A DNA stretch of 64,000 nt, from NCBI GenBank assembly GCA_964472545.1, contig CAYYNP010000017.1, forward strand, positions 1 to 64,000, read 5' to 3'. The notes under the pieces were generated by a model, which saw nothing but the letters and a program-made list of their open reading frames with translations, ran no database searches and was not told where the DNA came from. This document shows, one piece after another, positions 1-8,714 of the stretch (the stretch's first letter is position 1; each line of letters begins with the position of its first letter). The position numbers and the translations under genes were made by a program. The stretch is from CAYYNP01 sp964472545. Its GTDB lineage: Bacteria; Planctomycetota; Planctomycetia; Pirellulales; Thermoguttaceae.

Positions 1-95
1 GCTCGGAGCCAGTCCCCCTTTTCCACTCCCGCGAATCGACTTTGCAGTTCTCCTGCGTACCGGCGACGTTTCGGACGAGAGGCGTTCACGGTCAT
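1..95 (-). CDS. Possible 5' end of a leftward gene cut by the window edge
   Basis: An ATG at 95 opens a leftward frame without a stop to position 1. It begins MTVNASRPKRRR, which closely resembles MTVNDSRPPRPKRR at the likely start of the SUMF/LRR protein whose start is at 1464. The DNA around the two starts is also similar. After about 12 residues the resemblance ends and no membrane segment follows within the visible part. It may be a third member of the local family or only a copied leader. Too little is visible for a function. Confidence 0.3.
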   Translation of the reverse strand, partial: MTVNASRPKRRRYAGELQSRFAGVEKGDWLR

Positions 96-186
96 TCCGT
101 CAGCGGACGGTCACCGTCGGCCCCGTCGTATTCTGGAGGCGACCAGAACGAACGTCATTCGACCTCCGCTCGTTTGACTTGCCTGC

Positions 187-1464
187 CTACTCCGCCGGAA
201 CTAGGGCACAACGGAAGCCGAAGTGTTGGAACCGGCCGCCGGGCCCGATGCGGAGGCGGCTCGCCGAACGCACGCCCTGCGAGGAGCTGAACCAGCTGTC
301 GCCACGCAACACGCGGTAGAGGCCCGCAGAAGGTCCCGTGGGATCAACTACCGGAGAATTCGCGTAGTAACCTCGACCATACCAGTCCGCACACCATTCC
401 CACACGTTTCCGTGTACGTCGAAAAGCCCCCAGCCGTTTGGCTTCTTCTGACCCACACGATGCGCATATTGCCCCACGGCCGTTTCGTCATACCAAGCGT
501 AGTTGCCCAAAGCCAACGGATCGTCGCCGAAGCAAAGGCGCGTGGTGCTGCCGCCACGGCAAGCATACTCCCATTCTGCCTCCGTTGGCAGGCGATAGGT
601 GCAGCCCTCCCTGGCCGACAACCTCTCGCAGAACTCCACCGCATCCTCCCAACTCACGCACGTCGCCGGGTAGTCTGGCCCCTCCTTCACCAGCCCATCA
701 CCCTTCCACGGGCGATGGCCCGTCACCGCCGCGTACTGCTCCTGCGTCACCTCATGGACGCCCAGATAGAACGGCTTCGTGATCCGCACACGATGCTGTG
801 GCCCCTCCTCGAGGTAGGTCTCCACGTCCGAATCGGACGAGCCCATCATGAACTCGCCCGCCGGAATCAACACGAACCGCATCCCGATCGAGTTGGTCTG
901 CTCCTTGAGCCGCCAGACCTTGCAGCCGGGCAGCGTGGATTCCAACTGCCGTAGACCCTGGTCGGTCACCTGCGTATGGGTCAGGTACAACTGTTCCAAC
1001 TCCTCGAGACTCCCAAAACGCTTGACGCCCTCGTCGCCGACGTTCGTTCCACTGAGGCAGACCGTCTTGAGATTCCGCAAGCTGGCCAAGTGTCTTACGC
1101 CCGCGTCGGTGACCTCCTCGCCCGAAACGAAGACCCTCTCCAACCGCGGCATGCGGCCGAGAAGCGCCACGGCGTCGTCCGAAGCCCCGGGCGGCGAATC
1201 GACGGCCACGGCATCGATAAACGTCTCGTCGCCAAAGAGCTTCCGCTGCCAAGCGTGGCCCGAGGGCGTGGGATGACACGTTACCACCCACCCCAGTTCG
1301 CGGAGCGTCTCGATCGTCGCCCGCTGTTGCCTTGCTCGATGGACGGGAACCACCAGCACGCCCATCACAACGCACGCCAGCGTGACAACAATAATCAGCG
1401 TCCGCAGGCTGAACTGATACCAGCGGCGTTTCGGTCTCGGCGGGCGGGAATCGTTCACGGTCAT
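187..1464 (-). CDS. Membrane-anchored LRR + SUMF1 (formylglycine-enzyme fold) protein
   Basis: The likely start is the ATG at 1464 (MTVNDSRPP), preceded by GAGG; an in-frame ATG at 1494 adds ten residues. A basic N-terminus with RRWYQFSLRT precedes one membrane segment (TLIIVVTLACVVMGVLVV), an arrangement common in planctomycete surface proteins. Three to four leucine-rich repeats follow (LxxLxxVxLSGTxVxDxGV type). The C-terminal half is a SUMF1/FGE-sulfatase domain: NSIGMRFVLIPAGEFMMGSS, RLPTEAEWEYACRGG, GLFDVHGNVWEWCADWY, and a final FGFRCAL. The segment that holds the two catalytic cysteines in true formylglycine-generating enzymes reads RGDSWFSSSQGVRSASR here, without cysteine. So this is probably a ligand-binding or structural SUMF domain, not a sulfatase activator. 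The domains are firm, the role unknown. Confidence 0.85.
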   Translation of the reverse strand: MTVNDSRPPRPKRRWYQFSLRTLIIVVTLACVVMGVLVVPVHRARQQRATIETLRELGWVVTCHPTPSGHAWQRKLFGDETFIDAVAVDSPPGASDDAVALLGRMPRLERVFVSGEEVTDAGVRHLASLRNLKTVCLSGTNVGDEGVKRFGSLEELEQLYLTHTQVTDQGLRQLESTLPGCKVWRLKEQTNSIGMRFVLIPAGEFMMGSSDSDVETYLEEGPQHRVRITKPFYLGVHEVTQEQYAAVTGHRPWKGDGLVKEGPDYPATCVSWEDAVEFCERLSAREGCTYRLPTEAEWEYACRGGSTTRLCFGDDPLALGNYAWYDETAVGQYAHRVGQKKPNGWGLFDVHGNVWEWCADWYGRGYYANSPVVDPTGPSAGLYRVLRGDSWFSSSQGVRSASRLRIGPGGRFQHFGFRCALVPAE

Positions 1465-1537
1465 GCCCTCAAGAGGTGGAAGGCGATAAGCCAATCAGGC
1501 GCAGCCACGATTACGACCGTCCGGGGCGATGGCTCGG

Positions 1538-2251
1538 TCAAGGCGGCGGTTCGCGGATTATCCTGCAAGTCGACAACGCCTGGCGAAGCTCCTCAACGCC
1601 CTCGTCGGTAACGTTGGTGTTGATAAGGTTCAGGTCTTCGAGTTGGGTCAACGCTTTCAAGTGTACCAGCCCGGCGTCGCTGACCGTCGTGCCGGCAAGG
1701 ACCAGTTCTTGGAGCTTCGTCAACCCTTCCAGGTGCACCAGTCCGGCGTCGCTGACCGTGGTGCCGTAGAGGTTCAGCCGTTGGAGCTTAGTCAACCCTT
1801 TGAGGTGCATCAGCCCGGCGTCGGTGACCCCGGTGCCGGCAAGTACCAACTCTTGGAGTTGGGTCAACTCCTCGATATGCGCCAGGCCGGCGTCGCCGAC
1901 CGTGGTGTTGGAAAGGACCAGGATTTGGAGTTGGGCCAGTCCTTCCAGGTGCGCCAACCCGGTGTCGGTGACCTTGGTGCTGGTAAGGTGCAACTCTTGG
2001 AGTTGGGGCAACACCTCCAAGTGTACCAAGGCGGCGTCGGTGACCGTGGTCTTCCAGAAGTCCACCTCGATCACGGGTTGACTCTCCTGCTCCTCGTCCT
2101 TGCGAACCTTGCCCCCCAGCTTCTTGATCTCGTCAATCGCCACCTCTTGGGCATCCTGCTCCGCCCCGCCGTCTTTCCCCGCCGAGCAGCCCGGCAGCCC
2201 AGTAACCAGCAGCAGAGCCACGGCCAATATCCATGCCGCTTGCGGTTTCAT
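1538..2251 (-). CDS. Leucine-rich-repeat lipoprotein
   Basis: From the ATG at 2251 the protein starts MKPQAAWILAVALLLVTGLPGC, a lipoprotein signal with lipobox LPGC (Cys22). About seven 24-residue LRR units of the pattern LxxLxxLxLxxTxVTDAGLxHL follow to the C-terminus, the bacterial LRR type common in planctomycetes. An in-frame ATG at 2341 (MTMNDSDPK) would add 30 residues; the DNA around it is a near copy of the leader of the neighbouring SUMF/LRR gene, so that start cannot be excluded. The lipobox favours 2251. Likely anchored in a membrane facing periplasm or outside. Partner unknown. Confidence 0.85.
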   Translation of the reverse strand: MKPQAAWILAVALLLVTGLPGCSAGKDGGAEQDAQEVAIDEIKKLGGKVRKDEEQESQPVIEVDFWKTTVTDAALVHLEVLPQLQELHLTSTKVTDTGLAHLEGLAQLQILVLSNTTVGDAGLAHIEELTQLQELVLAGTGVTDAGLMHLKGLTKLQRLNLYGTTVSDAGLVHLEGLTKLQELVLAGTTVSDAGLVHLKALTQLEDLNLINTNVTDEGVEELRQALSTCRIIREPPP

Positions 2252-2468
2252 CGCATTTCCCCGGGAAGATCGCTGCACTTCGCCTGGCAACTCGTCTGCC
2301 ATTGTCGCCTCGACCTTTGGGTCAGAATCGTTCATCGTCATGTCCTCAAGATGCGGAATGGCCTCGGACTGCCCCGCTGCGACTGCCCGCTGCGGTCGAT
2401 TATAGCATTTCAGGCCGCGCCGCGCAGGAGGGCTGCGGTAATGGCCGTGCCCAGGAAGAGGATTCCGT

Positions 2469-3089
2469 TCAACGGCACAAGAGAACTGCCAACGTAAAGA
2501 ACAGCAGAGTTCCGGCGATCAGGCAGAGCCCGCCCAGAAGGCGTTTGCGAGGCCTGCGGGCCCAAAGGTAGATGCCGGAGATTACCCAAATGACGGTCGA
2601 GGTCGTGGTCGCGTCGACGATAACCGCCCAGGTCAGAGCGGCGAAGTACGGCTCGTAGCCGGCCCGAAAGTGCAGGGCGTTGACCACCGAATAGAACGAC
2701 GTCGGCTGTTGCTTATCGACGACCACGTTGCCGCCCGGCGGGGACCACGAAACCCGGTAATGGCCCGTGCCGCAGTAACGGAACATGACCAGTCGGCTCG
2801 CGTTGGGATCTCCGATCAGGCGATGCGGGCCCTCCAGATCCACGTGCCGGAGGATGGCCAAGGCCTGTTCCTCGCGCGTTTCGGGGAATTCCGGACCGGG
2901 AGTGAATTCCCGCTGGCACACGTTCTTCCAGTCTGGCCTGAGTTCGAGCCCTTCGGTAAACCACTCGTTGTGGTTCAAGAAGAACGCGCTAACCGCGTAG
3001 ACGATCATCCAGGGGGCCAGGAACAAGCCGGTGTACAGATGCACGGCCCTCATCCAGCGATCCCAGCGCACCCAACGGTTGGCTGCCAT
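2469..3089 (-). CDS. PepSY-associated-type membrane protein
   Basis: The start is set by an AGGAG site seven bases before the ATG at 3089 (MAANRWVRWDRWMRAVH). About 206 residues: a membrane helix near residues 15-35 with the charged-histidine context RAVHLYTGLFLAPWMIVYAVS, a soluble periplasmic middle section, then helices near FAALTWAVIVDATTTSTVIWVISGIYLW and a C-terminal LLGGLCLIAGTLLFFTLAVLL. This is the layout of PepSY-associated TM proteins, which are often linked to iron or heme metabolism. It starts 29 bases after the secreted protein encoded at 3119-4303, so the two are probably co-transcribed. The family assignment rests on topology and the first helix. Confidence 0.72.
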   Translation of the reverse strand: MAANRWVRWDRWMRAVHLYTGLFLAPWMIVYAVSAFFLNHNEWFTEGLELRPDWKNVCQREFTPGPEFPETREEQALAILRHVDLEGPHRLIGDPNASRLVMFRYCGTGHYRVSWSPPGGNVVVDKQQPTSFYSVVNALHFRAGYEPYFAALTWAVIVDATTTSTVIWVISGIYLWARRPRKRLLGGLCLIAGTLLFFTLAVLLCR

Positions 3090-3118
3090 GTTCTCGACTC
3101 CTTTCTCTGCCAACGTAG

Positions 3119-4303
3119 TCAATCGGCAGATACGGTCGCGGCCAACACCGTGCCGTCGGCCAGGCCCAGGTAGTAGGATTTGCCATCGTACTCGACCGAC
3201 AGCGGCCGGTCGATCTCCGGCCCTAGGGCATGATAGGTCCAATGGCCCAGCTCGGTAGATTCCGCCAGCAGGTGCTTTCCCCGATGCGCCAGAAGCAGGA
3301 TCAGCCGGTCGTGCTTGACCAACGTGTCCACGATCCGATCACACTGAAGTGGCACGCGGCGGGTGTCCTTGCCGTCGTGGGCAAACAAGAGCCATTGGTT
3401 CTTGAACTGGTCGCCGTAACGTCCGAGGCGTACGCTGAGCAGCAGGCGGTCGGCAAACACGAGAGGTTCGACCGTCTGGACAAGATCGGCTGGAATGATA
3501 TCGATGCGGAACCAGCCGGTGCCGTCGTGGACGAACGATTCTGCGACGCGGTTATACTGCTTGCCGTTGTCGGTTCCCTGCTGCCGGGAAGTCGACTCTC
3601 GGGCCATCGGGCCGTCGGCGTATCCGAAGGCGAACAATCGCCCGTCGTACGGCATCAGGGCCGTGAGCCGGCGGACGGAGCCCATCGCCGAAGCCGTCGT
3701 GAACTCGTATCGCCACGTCGTGCCTTGATCCCCGGACGAGTAAACTACGCCGACGCGCGGCCCCGTCTCTGCATCGCCAAAGTAGCCACCCGTGGCAACG
3801 TACCATCGGCCGGCGAACTCTGCGAAGTCGAAGACGTGCACACTCCGAGGAATCGTGCGGTGCTTCTTCCAACCCGAGGCTTCATGAACGTACAGACTGC
3901 CGAACTCCCAACTCTCTTTGGAATCGGTGCCAGGCAGATACAGGCGATTGCCGTAACGCCGATATCGGACGATCGCCTCCTCATCGACGGTATACTCTTT
4001 GATGAACTCCCGCCGAGCGAAGTCGTAGTAGATGACGTCCGTCGGACCGGTATTCTTGAACCAATCCCCGTGCCCCAGGTACAGACGATCCTCAAAGAGC
4101 ATCAGTTCGTTGATTTTTCGCGCCGCCACGCGCTTGTCCGCGGTAGGCTGCCCGAGAGAGCTGACCCGGAGCGTTTCACCGGGAACCTCGATCGGTTGTG
4201 CCACGAAGGCAAACCAGAGCGCTGCCAGGACGCCGGCCGAGGCCGTACCCCGAAAGGGCAATCTGGCATGGGACATTCCACGTGCGATTCGTTTCACCGA
4301 CAC
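3119..4303 (-). CDS. Secreted propeller-like protein of unknown function
   Basis: About 394 residues. The N-terminus has a basic stretch and a hydrophobic segment (AGVLAALWFAFVAQPIEV), consistent with a signal peptide; a second possible start is MSHARLPF ten residues in. The mature part is rich in short strand-turn units with aromatic residues (FEDRLYLGHGDWFKNTGPTD, GRLFAFGYADGP, GKSYYLGLADGT), suggesting a six- or seven-bladed propeller like those of BNR or sialidase-like proteins. No catalytic motif is recognised. It sits directly upstream of the PepSY-type membrane gene on the same strand, so the pair may act together at the envelope. Confidence 0.7.
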   Translation of the reverse strand: MSVKRIARGMSHARLPFRGTASAGVLAALWFAFVAQPIEVPGETLRVSSLGQPTADKRVAARKINELMLFEDRLYLGHGDWFKNTGPTDVIYYDFARREFIKEYTVDEEAIVRYRRYGNRLYLPGTDSKESWEFGSLYVHEASGWKKHRTIPRSVHVFDFAEFAGRWYVATGGYFGDAETGPRVGVVYSSGDQGTTWRYEFTTASAMGSVRRLTALMPYDGRLFAFGYADGPMARESTSRQQGTDNGKQYNRVAESFVHDGTGWFRIDIIPADLVQTVEPLVFADRLLLSVRLGRYGDQFKNQWLLFAHDGKDTRRVPLQCDRIVDTLVKHDRLILLLAHRGKHLLAESTELGHWTYHALGPEIDRPLSVEYDGKSYYLGLADGTVLAATVSAD

Positions 4304-4557
4304 TCCCCAGATGGTCGATTGCCCCGGATGGCTCGGCCCCGCCTGAAATCGGGACTTCCGGTGCGCCCATTGTACCGGCTGCGGGTTGGGTTCTCAAAGC
4401 GCAACCCAACGGATTCGACCATATGGGCGTCCGGCAGCGCGCGGTATGAGGACGCGGAATGGACATCCCCGCGACGTACCGCGCATCGAATCTCTCCGCA
4501 TGAAGCCGTATGGCAAGACCGTTCTCGACACAGACTCTGCTGCCTGTGGCCCCCGCC
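4304..4557. other. Intergenic, no gene seen
   Basis: Spacer between the secreted protein start and the hairpin element next to lepA. It contains one short perfect stem (GTTGGGTT at 4385-4392 with AACCCAAC at 4403-4410). No open frame with coding character was found. It should hold the promoter of the leftward gene pair, but no convincing -35/-10 set could be chosen. Confidence 0.5.
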
Positions 4558-4699
<142 letters not shown>

Positions 4700-4702
<3 letters not shown>

Positions 4703-6496
4703 ATCCCTGTCTGCGCAAAGGACCGAGACGAAGGCTTTCTGGGGTATCTGGACCTGGCCGATGAGCTTCATTCGTGCCTTGCCCTTCTTTTGTTTGTCGA
4801 GGAGCTTGTTCTTGCGCGTCACGTCGCCGCCGTAGAGCTTCGCGGTCACGTCTTTGCGGTAAGGCTGGATCGTCGAGCGGGCGATGATCGTGCCGCCGAT
4901 GGCGCCCTGGATCGGGATCTTGAACTGGTGGCGGGGAATCGCTTCGGCGAGTTGTTCGCAGTAGTGCAGCGCCCGGGTTCGCGCCTTGTCGCGATGGACC
5001 AGGTAAGAGAGCGTGTCGACGGGCTCCTTGTTGACCAGGATGTCGACCTTCACCACGTCGGTTTCTCGATATTCCGTGGGGGCATAGTCGAACGACCCGT
5101 AGCCCCGCGTGATCGCCTTGAGCTTGCCGTAGAAATCGAAGAGCACCTCGCCGAGCGGCATCTCGCTAATCACTTCCACCCGGCCCACGGAGAGATAACT
5201 CATCGTGGGACTCTCCGAGCGATGTTCCCTGCAGAGCTCCATCACGGGGCCGACGTATTCTTCGGGAGTCAGGATCGACGCCGTGATGTAGGGCTCGGTG
5301 ACCGAGTCGATCGTCGACGGATCGGGCCAGTAGCTGGGGTTATCGACGTCGATCGAACGGCCGTCTTTCAACGCCACTCGGTACTTCACCGACGGGGCCG
5401 AGATCACCAGGCCGATGTCGAATTCCCGCCGCAAGCGGTCCTGAATCACGTCCAAGTGCAACAGGCCGAGGAACCCACAGCGGAAGCCGAAGCCCAGGGC
5501 CGCCGAACTGTCCTTCTCGTAAATCAGCGCCGCGTCGTTGATCGCCAGCTTGTCCAGGGCCTTGGTGAGATCTTTGTACTCGTTCGAGTTCATCGGGTAG
5601 ATCGACGAGAAGACGACCTGCCGGGCTTCCTGATAGCCGGGAATCGGCTCCGCTGCCGGGCGGTCGAGCAGCGTGATCGTATCGCCGATCTCGATCTCCC
5701 GTACACTCTTGATCCCGGCGACGATATAGCCAACCTCGCCGGCGCCAAGCTGCTGCTGTGGATTGAGCTTCAACTGATTGTAGCCCAACTCCTCCACCGT
5801 ATAATCGCGGCCGGAGTGCATGAAGTGGATCGCATCGCGCGTCTTCAGCGTGCCTTCCATGACGCGGCACTGGAGGATCACCCCACGATACGAGTCGAAA
5901 TGGGCGTCGAAGACCAAGGCCTTCAGCGGCGCGTCCGGGTCGCCCTGCGGAGACGGCAGCTTCTCGACGATGCCGGCCAGCACGTCTTCCACGCCGACGC
6001 CGGTCTTGGCGGAAACCGGGATAGCCTCGAACGGATCCAGCCCCAAATCCGCGTCGATCTCCTCGCGCACCCGCTCGACGTCGGCGGCCGGCAGATCGAT
6101 CTTGTTGATCACCGGCAGAAGCTCCAGGTCGTTGTCCAGGGCCAGATAGAGGTTGGCGACCGTCTGCGCCTCGACCCCCTGAGAAGCATCAATGACGATC
6201 AACGCGCCCTCGCAAGCCATCAGCGAACGCCGCACTTCGTGCGAAAAATCGACGTGGCCCGGCGTGTCGATGAGGTTCAGCAGATAGTCCTGACCGTCCG
6301 GGGCGCGGTAGGAGAGCGTGATCGAATTGCTCTTGATCGTAATGCCCCGTTCACGCTCGATATCCATCGCGTCGAGCAGTTGGTCGCGGAACTCACGTTG
6401 CGTAACGCCCCCACAGGCCTGGATCAGCCGATCGGCCAGCGTCGACTTGCCGTGGTCGATATGGGCGATAATGCAAAAGTTCCGAATATGTCTCAT
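4700..6496 (-). CDS. lepA: Elongation factor 4 (LepA), ribosomal back-translocating GTPase
   Basis: 598 residues, the normal family length. Cytoplasmic translation GTPase that acts on stalled or newly assembled ribosomes. Visible motifs: G1 AHIDHGKST (residues 11-19), G3 DTPGHVDF, G4 NKIDLP, then the EF-G-like domains and the LepA-specific C-terminal domain with YGSFDYAPTEYRETDVVKVDILVNKE split over its usual place and the ending KLIGQVQIPQKAF. The initiating ATG at 6496 begins MRHIRNFCIIAHID, as expected. The stop codon TAG is formed by the terminal bases of the hairpin element just downstream. Everything needed for activity appears present. Confidence 0.98.
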
Positions 6497-6663
6497 AGGT
6501 GGGGGTCTTGAGGGAGGTGCCCCGAGGTTTGGCTCACAGCTAAGATTCTAGTTGATGGCGTTCTCGGCTGATAGGGAGCCCCGCCCCTCGTTCCCAAACG
6601 GGGTGATGGCCAAGCTCCGCTTGGCTGGGTGGGGACATCGGAAGCGGAGCTTCGGGGACGTGT

Positions 6664-6687
6664 GTTCCCAAACCGGAGTTTGGGAAC
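6664..6687. repeat. TTCCCAAAC palindrome, dispersed family (copy 1)
   Basis: A perfect palindrome-like hairpin, GTTCCCAAACCGG followed by AGTTTGGGAAC. It lies in the 268-base spacer upstream of lepA, which also has looser repeats of the same words (6590-6602, 6700-6718). A second copy with nearly the same arms lies at 36802-36827 before fliQ. It is a small dispersed hairpin, with no gene content. Confidence 0.75.
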
Positions 6688-6764
6688 GAGGTCAAGCGGG
6701 AGTTCCACTCGTTCCCAGATTCCGGGTTGAGGACGAGGTTAGAACGAGGTTGAAACTGTTCCTG

Positions 6765-8396
6765 TCAGTTCTTCTTCGGCGCCGGACGCCTTCGTCCGCG
6801 GGCAGTCTGTGGCGGGTCTTGGTCGGGGACCTTCAACTCGCGACGCAACCGGGTGAGTTCTTGTTCGAGTTCCCGCTGCACGCCGGCGACCTTCGGATCG
6901 CCGTGGATGCTCTTCAGTTGCTTCGGGTCGGTCTGCACGTCGTACATCTCCCACTCGTCGATCGGCGCGGGGTCCCAGGGGTTGGGATAGAAGTGGATCA
7001 GCCGATAGCGGGCCGTGGCCACGCCGTAGTGGCGGCGGACGCTGTGGACGGCCGGGTATTCGTAGTATTGGTAGTAGAACGAACGCCGCCAGTCGTCCGG
7101 CGTGTTGCCGCCCAGCAGCGGCACGAAGCTGCGGCCTTGCATGTCGCCGGGCACGGCCACGCCGGCCAGCGAGAGGAACGTCTCGGCAAAATCGAGGTTC
7201 GAGACGATCGCCCGGTTGGCACTTCCCGGCTTGGTGACGCCCGGCCAGCGGACCAAGAGCGGGGTCCGCAGCGACTCTTCGTAGATCCAGCGCTTGTCGA
7301 ACCAGCCGTGCTCGCCGAGGTAGAAGCCTTGATCGGAACTGTAGACGACGACCGTGTTCTCGGCCAACCCGGTTTCGTCGAGATATTTCAGGATGCGGCC
7401 CACGTTGTCGTCGACCGAGGCGATGCACCGCAGATAGTCCTTCATGTAGCGCTGGTACTTCCAGCGGATGAGATCCTTGCCCTCGAGGTTCGCCTGGCGA
7501 AAGGCCTCGTTCTTCGGCTCGTAGGCCGCGTTCCATACCTTAAGCTGCTCCGGCGTGAGATTCCGCGGCGGGTTGAGCTTCAGATCGTTGGCGTTCATCG
7601 TCTTTTCGATGCTCATGTCCTGCGTCTTGGCGGCCGTGCCGCGGCCGGAGTAGTCGTCGAAGAGCGTGTCGGGCTCGGGGATCGTCACGTCGTCGTAGGT
7701 CGTCAGGTGGTCCGGGCCGGGCTGCCAGTTGCGGTGCGGGGCCTTGTGCTGGCACATCAGCATAAACGGCTTGTTCGGGTCGCGCTTGGTCTTCAGCCAA
7801 TCCAAGGCGAAGTCGGTGATCAGGTCGGTCGTGTAGCCGGTGTGTTTGATGGTCGTTCCGTTGCGGATCATCGGAGGGTTGTAGTACGGGCCTTGGCCGA
7901 TGAGCACGTCGGAGTAGTCGTATCCGGTCGGTGCGCTGGCCAGGTGCCACTTGCCCACCACGGCCGTTTGGTAGCCGGCCTTTTGCAACAGCTTGGGGAA
8001 GGTCTGCTGCTGGTTGTTGAAGCGGTCGCCGTTGCAGCAGAAGCCGTTTAGGTGGCTGTACTTTCCCGTCTGGATCACGGCCCGGCACGGCCCGCAGATC
8101 GAATTGGTCACAAAGCAGTTGTCGAACCGCATGCCCTCTTTGGCCAGCCGGTCGATGTTGGGCGTCTTGTTCAGGTCCAGTCCGTACGGGCTGATCGACT
8201 GGTAGGCACTGATCGCCTGGTAGGCATGATCGTCGCAGTAGATCATCAGGACGTTGGGCGGCCGTTTGCCTGCCTCCGTTTCGGCGGCAGCGGCCGCGAG
8301 GCCGAAACCGGCCAGCATCGCCGCGACGACGCCTGCTGCAATGGCGACTCGGGCAGTTGAGATCCTGTAACGCGGGATCGATGCGATTCGATTCAT
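6765..8396 (-). CDS. Secreted type I sulfatase
   Basis: The ATG at 8396 gives 543 residues with a signal peptide (RVAIAAGVVAAMLAGFGLAAAAAET). The sulfatase core starts RPPNVLMIYCDDHAYQ (metal-binding Asp pair). The activation motif is CGPCR at residues 101-105 (CxPxR), where Cys101 would be converted to formylglycine; SHLNGFC follows. Downstream are DNVGRILKYLDETG and SSDQGFYLGEHGWFDKRWIYEES, typical of this family. It hydrolyses sulfate esters, probably of sulfated polysaccharides, in the periplasm or outside. The substrate cannot be read from sequence. It is downstream of the RND exporter on the same strand, 318 bases apart, so a shared transcript is possible but not shown. Confidence 0.95.
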   Translation of the reverse strand: MNRIASIPRYRISTARVAIAAGVVAAMLAGFGLAAAAAETEAGKRPPNVLMIYCDDHAYQAISAYQSISPYGLDLNKTPNIDRLAKEGMRFDNCFVTNSICGPCRAVIQTGKYSHLNGFCCNGDRFNNQQQTFPKLLQKAGYQTAVVGKWHLASAPTGYDYSDVLIGQGPYYNPPMIRNGTTIKHTGYTTDLITDFALDWLKTKRDPNKPFMLMCQHKAPHRNWQPGPDHLTTYDDVTIPEPDTLFDDYSGRGTAAKTQDMSIEKTMNANDLKLNPPRNLTPEQLKVWNAAYEPKNEAFRQANLEGKDLIRWKYQRYMKDYLRCIASVDDNVGRILKYLDETGLAENTVVVYSSDQGFYLGEHGWFDKRWIYEESLRTPLLVRWPGVTKPGSANRAIVSNLDFAETFLSLAGVAVPGDMQGRSFVPLLGGNTPDDWRRSFYYQYYEYPAVHSVRRHYGVATARYRLIHFYPNPWDPAPIDEWEMYDVQTDPKQLKSIHGDPKVAGVQRELEQELTRLRRELKVPDQDPPQTARGRRRPAPKKN

Positions 8397-8714
8397 GGTG
8401 GGTTCCCTTCGGTGGGTCATTCGTAGAACGTGAATTGGGCTGAGAGTATTGTACCTTGCGGGAACCGTGTAATCCACCGGCAGTCGAGCCCGGCCGGCGG
8501 GTGACGCGGTCGGTGCGGAGATGGATCTGGAAGACATGCACGTGAAGCCTGAGTGGCGCAGGCACTAGAGGTGGCGGCGTGGGAATCGGAACCTCTTGTT
8601 GCTGCGCAACCCCGACGCTTTTCCGGCGATGCGAGAGAAGTGGCAACGCCCGCTGCGGAAAAGCGGCGGGGCCACCCGAGGCGCCCTACCGACGAACTCG
8701 AACGTCGAGAGGCA
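8397..8714. other. Intergenic with one hairpin, no gene seen
   Basis: Spacer between the exporter stop and the sulfatase start, both leftward. It contains a 15-bp stem with one mismatch, 8610-8624 (CCCCGACGCTTTTCC) pairing with 8657-8671 (GGAAAAGCGGCGGGG). It could end the exporter transcript, although no T-run follows. No coding frame is supported. Confidence 0.5.
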
